From NCBI GenBank assembly GCA_015179125.1, contig WHVA01000091.1, positions 214,068-278,067 of the forward strand: 64,000 bases of DNA, read 5' to 3'. Both the position numbers and the translations under genes were made by a program. Below, one piece after another: positions 1 to 11,359 of this stretch. The stretch comes from Gautieria morchelliformis. Lineage: Eukaryota > Basidiomycota > Agaricomycetes > Gomphales > Gomphaceae. The notes under the pieces were generated by a model, which had not been told where the DNA came from, did not search any database, and saw only the letters and a program-made list of their open reading frames with translations. Within the stretch, counting starts at the first letter, position 1. Every line of letters begins with the position of its first letter.

Positions 1-15
1 ATCCCATGCATGCAG

Positions 16-2277
16 GCCCCCGATGCGACCCTGGATATGGTTCGACAAGCTCGCACAGCAATTCGACTCCCCACTCGTATACTTGAACCTAGCCGGCCAG
101 GACATGGTCGTAGTGAATGACTACACGGCAGGCGTTGAAATCGTGAGCAGCTCTCGCGGAATCCTCTACGCCGCGACTGCGCGCCAATCACCCGCGGCCC
201 CGTCACGCAGCTGGAAAAACGCGCCGCAAAGTACTCCTCGCGCCCACGGCTCGTAGTCGCCGACGAGTACGTCTTTGGCTTTATTCATGACCGCGCGGCG
301 TCCGTCTTACTCACATACACTTAATACATTCGCTATTCGGGCCGCAATTGAAAATTTTGCTCCGTCGCGTCGCGTCTCAAGCTATGCCTCCACGAATAAA
401 CGCCTGCTGTTCCTCCCGTACGGAGAGACATGGCGCCAGCACCGCGCCGCGTTCAACCGCGAAGTGACCCTCCAGAAATCGCTCACCTACGTCCCCATCC
501 AGACCGCCGAAACCAAGCTGCTCATGCGGGACGTCCTGCGCGCGCCCGCCAAGTTCATGGACCACTTCCGGCAGTACTCTGCCAACGTCGTGCTGAAGAG
601 TACGTTCGTCATAGTAAAAAGCACAGGAATGCAGGCGCTGACCGCCGGGATGATCTGATCCCTTTGCCTTTGCAGTCTGTTATGGCATGGACTCCGAGAG
701 CGGGAACCGCAAAGCGGTGAGCATAGCTTTTCACTGTACCCCACAAGTCTAACTCGGCGTCCAGATCGCGGAGGTCTATGACGGTACGCGAAATAGACCC
801 GCCCATTCTCCCCCTCACGCATGCCCGTACGCAGTCCTGGAACGCATGCTCGCGTCCGCGAACCCCGGAACCAACCTCGTCGACCTCCTCCCCTCGCTCG
901 ACCGCCTCCCCGACGTGCTCGCCCCGTGGCGCGCTGCCGCGCTCGACCAGCGCGCACTCAACCACCGCGTATTCCTCGGCCTCCTCCGCAGCGTACGCGA
1001 CCGCGTCGCGCGCGGCGAGCTGGCCGCAGACGGCGCGTTCGCGACGCGCCTGTGGGAGGACCGCGACCGCTTCGCGATGGACGAGCTGGACGTCGCATAC
1101 CTCGCCGGCGCAATGTGAGCAGCCGCCGTGCGCATTCGTGAGTACCTTGACATGCTGATGGCGGCCCCATGCACTGTGTTAGGTTCGAAGCCGGGACGGA
1201 CACGACGGCCGCGGCGCTCTCGACCTTCGTCCTCGCCGCGATCTCGTACCCCGACGCGTTCCACACCGCGCAGGCGGAGGTCGTGCGCGTGTGTGGCGAC
1301 AACCCGCCGACCATGGCCGAGTTCGAGCGCTGCGAATACGTGCGCGCGATGTGCAAGGAGACGCTCCGCTGGAGGACGGTCACCGCAGGCGGTGCGTTTC
1401 CTTTCCATGACTTGGTCATTCTATACTGATACTGATGCTTACTGACCTGGTGTCTCTGCAGGACTGCCGCATATGGCGACGACGACGGAGGACGACTGGT
1501 ACCACGGGATGCGTATCCCCGCCGGCGCGGTCCTTATCCCAAACCACTGGGGGATGTGTTTCAAGTACGTACGCCCGTCTCTTCCATCCACCCCTATACC
1601 CTCCCCACCGTCTCTTGCCTCTACGAAACGAAATTGTCCAGAATGTTTGTTAATGCCTCATGGCGTCCGCCAGCGCGCAGACCTACGGCCAGAAATACGA
1701 CCCGCAGCTCTTCGAGCCGCGCCGCTGGATCGACCGCCCGGGCGGCGTCGGCGAGCTCTGGGAGGGGCACGCCGCGTTCGGGTTCGGAAGACGGTACGCC
1801 GTCGACCTTGTCCTTTGCCTTCAGCAGATCAACTCACGCTGACCTTGCCCTTGCCTTGCTTGGTTTGGTTTGGTTTGGCTCCCCCGTCAGAATCTGTCCG
1901 GGGCGCTACCTCGCGGCACAGTCCATCTTCCTCGTGCTTGCGAACCTGTGCTACTCGTTTGAGGTCAAGCCAAAGGACGGCGTGGTGGTGGATACATATG
2001 CGTACACCACGGGGTTCAACGTGAGTGTGCCTCGCTTAGGACCAGGCTTAGGACCTCGTGCCTTGCCTACTTATCTATCCCCCGATTCGCTTCATTCGTT
2101 TTCATTATTTGTTCATTTTATGACTGTTCGCGTTCACACATTCTACCCCTTTCTGAATCCTATCGCCTCTAGATCGAGCCGGAGCACTTCAGCTGCAGCA
2201 TCACGCCGCGTGCCGGGACGGCACCCGCGATCGAGCGCGAGGCGGATGCCGCGCGCGACGCGCTCAAGCACCTGTAA
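16..2277 (+). CDS. Cytochrome P450 monooxygenase, 5'-partial, 11 exons visible
   Basis: Haem-thiolate monooxygenase, expected to be ER-anchored and to hydroxylate a small molecule that cannot be named from sequence. Eleven exons join in frame across GT-AG introns: 16-142, 211-266, 382-599, 676-716, 765-783 (a 19 nt micro-exon), 835-1114, 1183-1391, 1462-1564, 1674-1793, 1891-2020, 2173-2277. This gives 468 residues ending in TAA. Visible motifs in order: C-helix PYGETWRQHR (about residue 75), I-helix AGTDTT (about 249), K-helix ExxR as KETLRW (about 304), a PERF-like FEPRRWI, and the haem loop FGFGRRICPGR (Cys near 393), which is split by the 1794-1890 intron. An acceptor at 11-15 means the N-terminal anchor and proline-rich hinge lie upstream of the window. 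The length otherwise fits the family and no stop or frameshift was seen. It converges on the FMO gene at 3289. The family is certain; the CYP subfamily is not assignable here. Confidence 0.93.
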
Positions 2278-3288
2278 ATGTAAATGCCGCCGCCTCGCTC
2301 CCTCGGTCTCGGTCTCGGTTGTGTCGGATACTTTGTTCTCGCTGTACTGTATTTTGCCTTCTACATGTCATATACGTACCCCGCATGTCCGCCGAACCTT
2401 CTTGTCGTGTTTTATTTTTTTTCGAATTTTCCCAGTTATGGTTCTCTTTGATGCTTTATGTTGGAGGTCCACCTATGTTGATCCGTTCTTACAGTAATCT
2501 TCCATGCATCGTAAAGCTGCATCAAGGAGACTTGGTGATTCCGTCACTGTAAGTTGCGCTCCTGAATGGGGATTCTCGTAGTACGTCCCTTCCGTACCCC
2601 CACGGAATATAATATATATATACTTAGTCAATAGCCTCCCGACTGCGGTCAATAAGTTGGTAATTTTATCTGCCAGGATCGATCGACCCACGATATCCCC
2701 GGCCGCCCGGCGCGCGCGGCCTCGATTCCAAACGGGAGTGAGTGAGTGTAAGCGTAAGCGGTACTCTATAGTAAGGGCCGCGTTTCGAATCGGCTGCCGA
2801 GAATAGCGAATAACGCTTAAGTACTATGAAACGACTGTACTGCATGGGTTTATGTACATCTCGATCATACTGTATATGGGAGGGAGCCTTTGATCCGGGG
2901 ATGCCATGCCATCTATAGATTATAAAGTTGTATCCCGCACGATCCGCTCGCGCGGCACTAAAAGTACTTATAGGCGTTCCCTGCTGGCGCTGATCCACTG
3001 GCATGACTCAGGCCTCCAGGAAAGCCCTCTCCAGGCCTCAGGCCTCAGGGCTCGGCGACTCACGTACAAGGTGGTCCATGGTCCATGACACCACGTGTTC
3101 TGGTCATGGCCATTACCAGACACGCATACCGATACCGGTGCATTATAATTATATCTTGGCTCGGTTAAATAAGTAAAGGACACCTCGAGTTTGTACGAAG
3201 AATCACGACAAAACCCGCGCCCTTCAAGGGCCTCCTCGGGTTGATTCGTGGTGAGAACGCGAAACACGAAACATGATGGAGAGCGCAT
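2278..3288. other. Convergent intergenic region between P450 and FMO genes
   Basis: About 1 kb between two stop codons. It must hold both 3' UTRs. AT-rich stretches occur near 2400-2430 and 2600-2625. No coding exon, repeat or RNA gene was recognised. Confidence 0.6.
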
Positions 3289-5472
3289 TCAATCGCAATC
3301 TCCATCTTTCACCAGTCCGAGCTCGCGTGCCTTGATTTGCAGGGCCTGAAACACGGCAAGTAAGTATGGGTGTGTCATGATCCATCCTTTCGTGTGACAT
3401 GTAGTAGTAGTAGTAGTAGTAAGTAGATGCTCACGAGCGACTTGGAATAATACCGCGAATACATAAAGTCGCCTATCGCCCACCACAACTACAAATATAA
3501 ATATAAATATAATAACAACCCACAAGAAATCAGCAAAATACATCGTGTCGCATACTAGTACAGCACTCACGCCAGGCTGCCCGGACGGCGTATACGCGCG
3601 CCTGCTCTCCCCGCGCTCGTCCACCCCCCACACGGGCGTGACCCGCTCCGCGACGTCCCCGCCGAACACGGCGCGCACGCCGTCCTTGACGGGCGCGTAC
3701 CCCGTCGCGAACACGACGAGGTCCGCGCGCAGCTGCGTGCCGTCCGTGAACGCGAGCCCAAGGCCGTCCGCGGTGAAGTGCGCGGGCTCGGTGCCGTGTT
3801 TGACGGCGATCTTGCGGTTGATGATGAGGTCGGCGGTGCCGATGTCGATCCCTGCAATTCAAACGCGAATGATGTCAATGGACCTCACTCAATTACTTAG
3901 GCAAGTTTTTCGTACAGAACCCTACGCAGTGAAAAAACCGGTCGTTAATTAGGCAATCTTGGAAGGACGCATATGACTATACCTCCAAACCGCTCATAAA
4001 TCTCGAATATCGCACCGGCCCCGTCGCGGCCCTCGTCGACGTGCAAGCCCGCCTCCCTCAACCCCTCGAGCATCTCCTTCTGCTGCTTGACCCTGTCCTC
4101 CCTATCCCGCACCGCCACCTCCTTCAGCGCCCCAATCGGCATCCCCGCCAGCCGGAAATCGCCGACCAGCGGATCGCCCCCCAGCGGCCACAGCCCCTCG
4201 AGCCACCCCCCGATATACTCGGAGCTCGCCACGATGGTGCGCGAGCGCTGCACCATCGTGACGGACGCGGCGCCGCGCCTTGCGAGGTTTTGGCAGATGT
4301 CCGCGGCGGACTGGCACGCGCCGACGACGACGGCGTGTTTCCCCTTGAAGGGCGCCGCGCCGCGGAACTGCGACGAGTGGAGCGCGACGCCGCGGAAGAA
4401 GGCGGCGCCGGGGAGCGCGGGGACGCACGGCGCGCCGAGCGTGCCGGTGGCGAGGACGAGGTGGAAGGGGTGCAGGGTGTGCGGGACGCCCGCGCGGAGG
4501 ACGTGGACGGTCCAGCGCCGGGTGTGCGGGTCGTACGAGGGCGTGGGGAGCACGGTGGAGCGCGGCCAGATGACGAGGTCTTGGTTGTAGGCGTACTGCT
4601 CCAGCATGGCCGCCACCTTGTCGCGGGGCGTGAATTTCGGCGCCGTCGCGGAGAACCGCGTGTACAGCACTGTGGCGGGACGGGTAAGCTGGTGTTTTGA
4701 AGGCGACCTGCTGGTATAAGTATGCACACTCACTGGCGTGGTGCGTATTAGGCGTGTGTAACGTGAGCGACGGGTAGCGGTTTCGCCACACGTCCCCGAC
4801 GTCGTCTTTCTCGATTAAGAGGGCAGGGATATTCATCTGTCGGAAGCGCGCGCCCACGTTGAGCCCGCTCTGCCCGGCACCGACTGTAAACATAAATATA
4901 ATATTACGCCAGCGGTGTGAGCGTCGTAGGAAAATGGGGGCAGACACTGAATACTGACTGATGATGACGTGCGGGTCCGCCTCGATGCGCGCGCGCTCCT
5001 CCGCGTGGGCCTCGTTCCACGTCTTCGTGCGGTCGGCGTAGTGCCCGCTCGCGGGCCCCTTCTCCTCGTGTCCCTTGAGATCATCGAGCGTCAGAAACAG
5101 CGTGAACGCCCTCCACTCTCCGTCCCCGTCCTGCATCAACCGAACCAGCCCTCTACCCCGGGCAAGCGGGGTCCCGAATGTGAGCGCAGCTTCGATTATC
5201 TGGCGCTTGGGGTCGTAGTTTGGGCGTACGCCGTGGTCCGCGTCCAGCCTGACGTCGGCGATGCCGGCCTGGCCCAGCCGGTTCGCCAGATAGTCGAAGA
5301 TGGCATCACGGCCGCAGAGCGAACGGTGGGTCCAGGTGAAGACGAGGATGTCCCGGAGCCAGCCTGTGCGAAGAAAAAGACGGGTCGTGCGCTGCGCGTC
5401 GCCGGACGCGGCGGCGGCGGCAAACAGGGCGAGCCATTCGGCGGCGATGCGGGAGACGCGCGGGGGGTCCAT
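3289..5472 (-). CDS. Flavin-containing monooxygenase (FMO/BVMO-like), complete, 6 exons
   Basis: FAD- and NADPH-dependent oxygenase. Exons read from the minus strand are 4959-5472, 4734-4883, 3983-4669, 3571-3851, 3435-3488 and 3289-3345, joined by GT-AG introns into 1,743 nt, or 580 residues plus TGA. Residues 1-150 resemble the NTF2/SnoaL-like N-terminal extension common in fungal FMOs. The FAD-binding GAGQSG follows at about 172. The FMO signature is F-R-G-x3-H-x3-F (FRGVALHSSQF). The second nucleotide-binding glycine motif is VVVGACQSA. Next come the FATGY motif and a C-terminal LWWAIGDFMYSRYYSK/ALQIKA tail split across the last two introns. The start at 5472 was chosen because a TATA box lies 62 nt upstream; an in-frame ATG at 5553 would lie upstream of that TATA box. 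Intron 5 holds a short (TAG)n run at 3402-3420. No lesion was seen. Substrate unknown; Baeyer-Villiger versus heteroatom oxidation cannot be decided here. Confidence 0.92.
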
Positions 5473-5533
5473 GATGCGCCGGGCAGTGGGAAGGCAGCGG
5501 GACGTGTGGTGGCGTGCGTGGACGCATGGGCGG

Positions 5534-5541
5534 TTTATATA
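5534..5541 (-). promoter_or_regulatory. TATA box of the FMO gene
   Basis: TATATAAA on the minus strand, 62 nt before the ATG at 5472. This spacing implies a 5' UTR of roughly 30-40 nt and supports the chosen start. Confidence 0.6.
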
Positions 5542-7420
5542 CAGCACGTCCACTGCGTCGCGGATCGCTCTTATAAGCCAGTGTGATGATCATCGCGCGC
5601 GACTGTGGGTGATGTATCAGTGCCTGGTGACAGCTGGCACTCTCTTTTCCACGGCGGGCGTGCGGGTGTGGATCCCTCCAGGCGCCTTCTTTGATCGGAG
5701 ATCGAGGGACCCTTTCCCACTGGCCAATTGAACCGGTGCGTCGGCGCCGGAAATGAACCGGAGGCGTCGGTCTCCGATCCACAGGCGCGCTGGTCTCAGA
5801 GAGTCCCATCGCTTACCGAGTACAGACCTTCAGGAGAGACTCGACCACTCAAGATAGCAATTACTGCACTGATGCATGTCAGTGTAGTTGCATCACTAGT
5901 CTGCTTCGAGGATAGCATCATATACTTAGACCTACCTGCCCATGTCTTCTTCCTCGCCCTCTCATAACGCCTCAAACCACTACTCTTTTTCTTTGAATAA
6001 ACCCACCACCGACCCTATTGCAGAAAAATGTGCGGTGCAAGACTAGTGGTTAAGTCTGGGAGGCTCAGGCCACTGGCAAGTATCTCACAAGGAGCTCTTC
6101 CGTAGTGAAGCCAGGGTCTGTACTCAACTTGGTTCTGGGCTTCTTGCCAGAAATAAGAACAAGCTATCCGAGCCGATAAACTAGCGACCCCGAGTCTACC
6201 ATCAGAACTGGTGGAAACGACACACGTACGTACGCGTGTCGAGCCAAGGCCGAAATAACAATAACGGATGAAAGACAACTCACATTTTTTCACAGGTTTG
6301 CAAGAGGGAGAGCTTTGAGCACGATATACACTGTCAGCCTTTAACGGCGAGCCTACTAGGGACTCGGCGGCAACCAGAAGTCTTGAGGAATTTGGGGTGA
6401 GCGTTGTCGCGCGGTAGTTGATATATGTGTTGAAGCATGTCATGCTAAGATGAGCACAAGAGGGAGCGTAAGTAAAAAGCACCGTATGTCACTTAAAGAG
6501 GAGCCATCATGTGAAACATTCAAAACATCCACAGCTGCCAGCTGACCGGTTGGCACTCTGAACACTTCGCGACTCGAGTCGAAGATGCCCATCAAACGTC
6601 CGACGCACTGCGCCACGCCCACACGATCGAGCACCACCCACAGCCCCAGAAAACCAGATAAAAAAATAAAAATACACAAGCCCCACTACCCAGCTACGCG
6701 TTCCACAATAAAAGCGTTCGCGCCGAACAAGCTCAACCCACCTCCTCCTCCACCTCCGATTCCGACGAGGATTCGAGGAACCGGCGTCCCGCACCATATA
6801 GTACACGCCCTGGGCCCCTGGACCTTGCCGTCGCATGCCTGCGCTGCCTTCCACCCACCGCCTCCGTCTGCGTACGGCGTACGGCATTGGCATTGGCGTA
6901 TGCATTACTAAATGAAGGGGGTTCCGACAGCCCGGACGCAGAGGCAGAGCCCACCGCACCACGGCCCACTGGGGCCATGCGCGTACCGTGACGAGTGCGG
7001 GAACGGGAACGGCGCTGCTGGATGTAGTACAGCTGTCGGCTCCGTATCAGAGAGTGTGCTTGACCAGGTCCAGCCTGCAGACTGCGGGTGCTGCTATCGG
7101 TGCACCCCGCTCCGGCGTTCAGTCTCGGTGGGCCTGGCACCGTGCGCCCCCTGGCAGGCTTGCCTAATAATGTTCGATGCGACAAGTGGCTCTGCGCCTC
7201 CGAGGCACCCCGGCCATTCCCACAGACCGCGACCCGTGACTTCGAGCAGCTAGCTCCTTGACGAAGAAACGAGCCACCACCTCCCGAAGACGGCGACCAG
7301 TCCATAGACGTGGAAAGTGGGAAAACACCACTATCCATGTCTATGGGTTGGTCGGCTTTCGCTGTCATCTGCAAGTGGTGGCTCGGCCTCGGGAGGAGAG
7401 GCAGTAGCGTGTGAGGAGAG
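5542..7420. other. Non-coding region; only doubtful ORFs
   Basis: No recognisable gene. A 213-codon open frame on the minus strand (6733-7374) is Ser/Gly/Arg-rich and ends in an acidic ESSSESEVEEEV tail. It has no family match that I recognise and its composition is biased, so it may be chance or a fragment of a host exon. A purine/pyrimidine-biased tract lies at 6650-6780. Confidence 0.4.
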
Positions 7421-7595
7421 TGTTAGAACCTGAGTTCGAAGGTAGAATCAACCGAATAGGATTACTATTGACTTCTACGTAGGGTAAGCAATATGCACCT
7501 GAAGTTCGAAGGTAGAAAAAATCACTGAATAGAGTTCTACCTTCGAACTCCGACTACTATGCTGCTAGAGACTGACTAATCAACACGTATGACCA
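7421..7595 (-). mobile_element. Solo LTR related to the copia element at 37.3-47.9 kb
   Basis: Starts TGTTAGAAC and ends near ..TATGACCA. Read along the plus strand it aligns end to end with the reverse complement of the 157 bp copia LTR at 47732-47888. It shares the start TGTTAGAAC-TGAGTTCGAAG, the internal repeats of the GTTCGAAG type, and the GACTGACTAATC-ACA end. No internal element flanks it, so it is a solo LTR. No clear target duplication was found, and the exact 3' end is uncertain by a few bases. Confidence 0.75.
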
Positions 7596-7889
7596 ATAGC
7601 AACAGAGAGGGTGTGTACAGTATGGATAAAGGAGGTACAGTACATAAAGCTCCGCGCTGGGAAAGTGTCCATGGCCAGGTGTCCATAGTAGTCACTGCAC
7701 ACGTAACGCACTGACTACACAATCTCGCCCGGTGCAGAGGCCGCCCCTAAGCTATAGTCGTATAGTATAGTCAAAGAACCGCAATGGCATCGCTATGGGA
7801 TCTTATGATATCGGTAGAAAACACTGCAGGAAGAGCCGCCGCGCTGCGAGAAGTGTTCTACCCGAGGCGCTCACATTCTCCCATTAATA
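7596..7889. other. Short non-coding spacer
   Basis: Nothing recognised between the solo LTR and the DUF6533-bearing repeat. Confidence 0.4.
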
Positions 7890-10490
7890 TAGGCTCGCTC
7901 GAACGCTCCCCTTTCCGCACTCGTTTGCTGTACCCCGCACCTCACAAAGGTAACGCAGCACGCTCGATAGCTGTGCTCACCGCTAACCGCGCTCTAGACC
8001 CGCAGGTGTTTACGCTTACCCTCCCTCCCATTCCCTGCAGGGCTCAAACACTTTTTCCCACTGGGTTTTTTATTGCCACGAGCTGCCAGGCCTGATCCTG
8101 CCCCAGATTTTCTCTAGTATACTTGTATTCCTCGGACTTCCGCGTAGCGTACTTGTCATTCCACTGACTGTCTATGCACTGTTTTTTTGGCAGGCGGGCG
8201 CCTCGCCGGATGCCCGCTGTTCTCCCTAAACCGCACACAAACACGCTCACAAAGCCCCCGAAGGCCATCGCAATTCGTCCTGACAAAAAATAATAATAAT
8301 TTGGAACCCGTTATCTTCTGGTTTCACGCTGTGGTAGTAACTACAGAAGGTGCACTAGTGTCCTGCCCGGCTCGAGCGAATACGAGGTCCCTTTGGCTGA
8401 CAAACTCTGTCAACACCATGTGGGACCCGGCCATAATGTCCACCCTCCCTGACGAAGATCTCAGGTTGAGGATTAGACGAGACCCCTAGCAAATGATGGG
8501 CTCAGAATACTAGCCATCCAGGCAGCAGAAACTCAGGACTCACGGCCAAAGAGTACGTAGCCATCAACCAGCTGTAGACATGTCTAAATACAGGGATAAA
8601 TATTGACGTGTATCAGAGTGGGACGCACGGGGGTCCGACGGCTAGTAATGGCCCTGCTTTCGCGATCACGTTGAAGAGAGTGTTCAATAAAATAACGGCT
8701 AAAGAACGTAGGAGTCGATGGTCAGGAAGTATCTATCACCCCGGCCGTGAGCTCATGCTTACCAAAAATCCTGGAGAAAGGGTAATGATGTTCAGACACT
8801 GTCTTAATGGCCTGATATACCAACTTACATTGCAAAAAACAACGACCCATCCCTGAGAAACAGTGAAGTAACTGGAGCCAGTGATCTGCTTTTCCTGGGA
8901 AATCTGACGCCTGAATCACTGCTGAACTCTTGCCGGAGAAAGGTGTAGAATTTGTAAAGGGTCATGAAGAAGAACACGCCTTAACACATCTTACTCAATG
9001 GACGGGAAAGAACTTGTGGGACGGAACCAGGCTTACAACCAATGCTGAGGCAGGGAACCCTTCTCTGATACTCAGTCCGGATAGAGACAAAGTAGTAATC
9101 TGTGCTTACCATGATATCAATGTCAGCCGAGGTGGGTGGTTGGCGCTCAAACAACCAAGTAATGGTACCTTGGGCGGTATTGGAATGAAATGTATTTGCT
9201 TAATTGTGAGAGCTGTAACGATGACCTCGGTCTAGATGTAGGAGTAACGCTGTTGGAAGACGCCACAGAGTAGATAGAATGGCCCAGTCGCACCACAAAT
9301 TCTCCTGTGTAGCATCCATCAACAGAGGCTTCTCGTGGATAAGGCGAAGCACTTGCCACAGTATATGGTTAAGAGAAAAATGAGAACTAGCAATGGTCAT
9401 AAATACTAGTAAGAAGACACCACAGGCCAAGTCCCACTCACCGGTTTTATTTCGACCGTACAGAGCATGGATGCGCAACAGAAGTATGAGATTGACAGTT
9501 GTCGTAAAGAATACAGCGCCACTGCTGTACCCGGTATTAGCGTAAAGACTCGTTGTCATTTCATTGCAAATTTACAATGCATCAAACCAACTCCAAGCTG
9601 AACATCTGTGGGAGGTGTGATCGGTGTCGCTCCTGAGGCAAAAGTCGTTATTACGCACACCTGGATATCGTGAGTATCAAATATGTGTGTAAAGTATCAA
9701 GGGGAACTCACATTGACGGACAGATTGGGTGTCAGTGTCACTTGAATTGGTTTAGCCTATCTGTATATATGCGACAAGCATGGACATACCAAAAGTATTG
9801 ACTCTGTCGATTGGGCCGTTAGCCTACGGGGACTGAAAGCACGTGGTGGTAGACTAACACTAGATTGAATAATCCATAATAGCGAGAAGCCAAATACAAG
9901 ACTTTGGGGGGTGACCAGTGTGCCCTTCAAAAATAGATGATATGAGAAGGGCGGGCACGTTTTCCGCGGAGTATTCGTACTTCCATATATAATTGATCTA
10001 TAAATGGCTTACAGTAAGTTCATTTTGTAATGAAGCATGATCTTGTGCCACACCTCCTGTCCGAGTGTGATTAATATGTCATATGTTAGCCAAGCGGTAG
10101 CTGCAGCTGTTCCACAAAAAAGAAAAAAAAAGTTCGACTCAGTGTGGATGATGAAAAATACAGCATTGACCGATACCTGTCGAGAGGTTCGTTTTCTGAA
10201 GCTGTGAGAGAGCACTAATAAGCGCAGATGCTTGGGACATGTGCAGTATTGAGGGGATCAAGCTGTGGAACGAGTGAGTCCTGAGCAAGAGGGTCTGGGC
10301 GAGACAAGGGTATTTATTGTGTTGGACTCGTATTCACGGACAGCTGACCGCGCCACACTCGAGCTGGCTGATCCCAAGCTGACCTCAAGCCAGATGACAT
10401 CTCAACGAACAATTCTGGCTGATCATCCCAAGGCAGATGTGATCTTAGAGCACAACGCTTGCTAGAACAAGCGCGGATATCATGTGGAGC
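7890..10490 (+). repeat. Dispersed 2-3 kb segment, copy A
   Basis: Aligns almost base for base with 23970-26810 (copy B) and, over its right-hand part, with the reverse complement of 48885-51075 (copy C). Shared landmarks are the CACAAAGGTAACGCAGCACG-type block near 7945, the AATAATAATAATTTGGAACC block near 8290, and a broken DUF6533-type gene on the minus strand. The borders were set where alignment to copy B fades. No terminal repeats or target duplications were found, so the mode of spread is unknown. Confidence 0.8.
9200..10235 (-). pseudogene. DUF6533-type membrane protein, broken copy A
   Basis: The N-terminal exon carries WLTYDILITLGQEV, the core of the DUF6533 signature (Y-D-x2-L-T-L-x2-E-V). 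A downstream exon (about 9446-9559) encodes TM segments with LLLRIHALYGRNK, typical of this basidiomycete multi-TM family of unknown function. In the exon after the signature, the reading that is open in copy B is shifted near 9940-9960. The rest can be joined only with stops or frameshifts, and the C-terminus expected for the family is not found. Copy B is the best preserved of the three. The family call is from motif memory. Confidence 0.55.
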
Positions 10491-10669
10491 ACACAAATAG
10501 GGATCGGCACCGTACCGTACCGTTCCCTTGTCGAAGACAAGGACCCCTGGGAGATAGAGGTCCGGCTTCCCCGTTCTTTGTATTTGTTGTTGTGGATGGG
10601 AGCTTTCAGCGCCGTATAAACATATATCAACGTATTTCATAATCCTTTTCTTGCACTGGAGGCATAGTA

Positions 10670-11171
10670 AGGTTTTTTGGTCTGAAAACTGTTCAAAGAT
10701 TTTCCAAAATGTTTTAGTGTTTCTCATGTAAAAAAAACTTCAATAAAATTTCAGGCTTTTTAAAGCTTTTGCAATCCCAAAAAAGTGGGATAAAATTGTA
10801 AAAAAAAAAAGTGCAAAAAACTTTAAAGAAACACAGAAGAATTCAAAGTTTTTTCAGACTTCTATGGATCAAGAAACTGTGAAAATTAAGGTTTTTTATG
10901 GGTTTTTTATGAGTTCCTTTGTGAAAAAAAGAAACTGATAAAAAACCCATAAAAAACCTTGATTTTCACAGAGTTTCTTGATCCATAAAAGTCTGAAAAA
11001 ACTTTGAAGTTTTTGCACTTTTTTTTTGTACAATTTTATCACACTTTTTTGGGATTGAGAAAGCTTTAAAAAACCTTAAATTTTATTGAAGTTTTTTTTT
11101 ACATAAAAGACACTAAAATTATTTGTAAAATCTTCACAGTTTTTTGAACAGTTTTTCAGACCAAAAAACCT
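10670..11171. mobile_element. MITE 1 (AT-rich foldback, TA target)
   Basis: A 502 bp near-perfect foldback starting AGGTTTTTTGGTCTGAAAAC and ending with its inverse, flanked by TA on both sides. Removing it and one TA restores the outer element's TIR (..CATAG-TA-AGATAG..) exactly as seen at the other end (16863-16886). It has no coding content. Confidence 0.8.
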
Positions 11172-11359
11172 TAAGATAGTGGACACCAGCAACCAGTGAC
11201 CTTTATGTAAGCAGGCGCTTAGATCACGTGACACGCCAAATCGAAGGGCTTGGATGCTGATTTTCAAAAAGTGTGCTATGGGCAATTTTGATATATAATA
11301 GTTGTGAAAAAAATTATTTTCTATAGTACTCTACTTTTGAGTTTAGTCATCAAACTCTG

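Noticed and set aside
4041..5586. Plus-strand ORFs of 150-220 codons across the FMO gene
   Set aside because: Shadows of a GC-rich coding gene in the opposite strand; Arg/Pro-rich with no motifs.
6733..7374. 213-codon Ser/Arg-rich ORF on the minus strand
   Set aside because: Kept only as a note: low-complexity composition, no recognisable domain, no clear splice pattern or start context.
7890..10490. Interpretation of segments A/B/C as Helitrons
   Set aside because: No TC start, CTRR end with hairpin, or Rep/helicase remnants were found; left as an open question.
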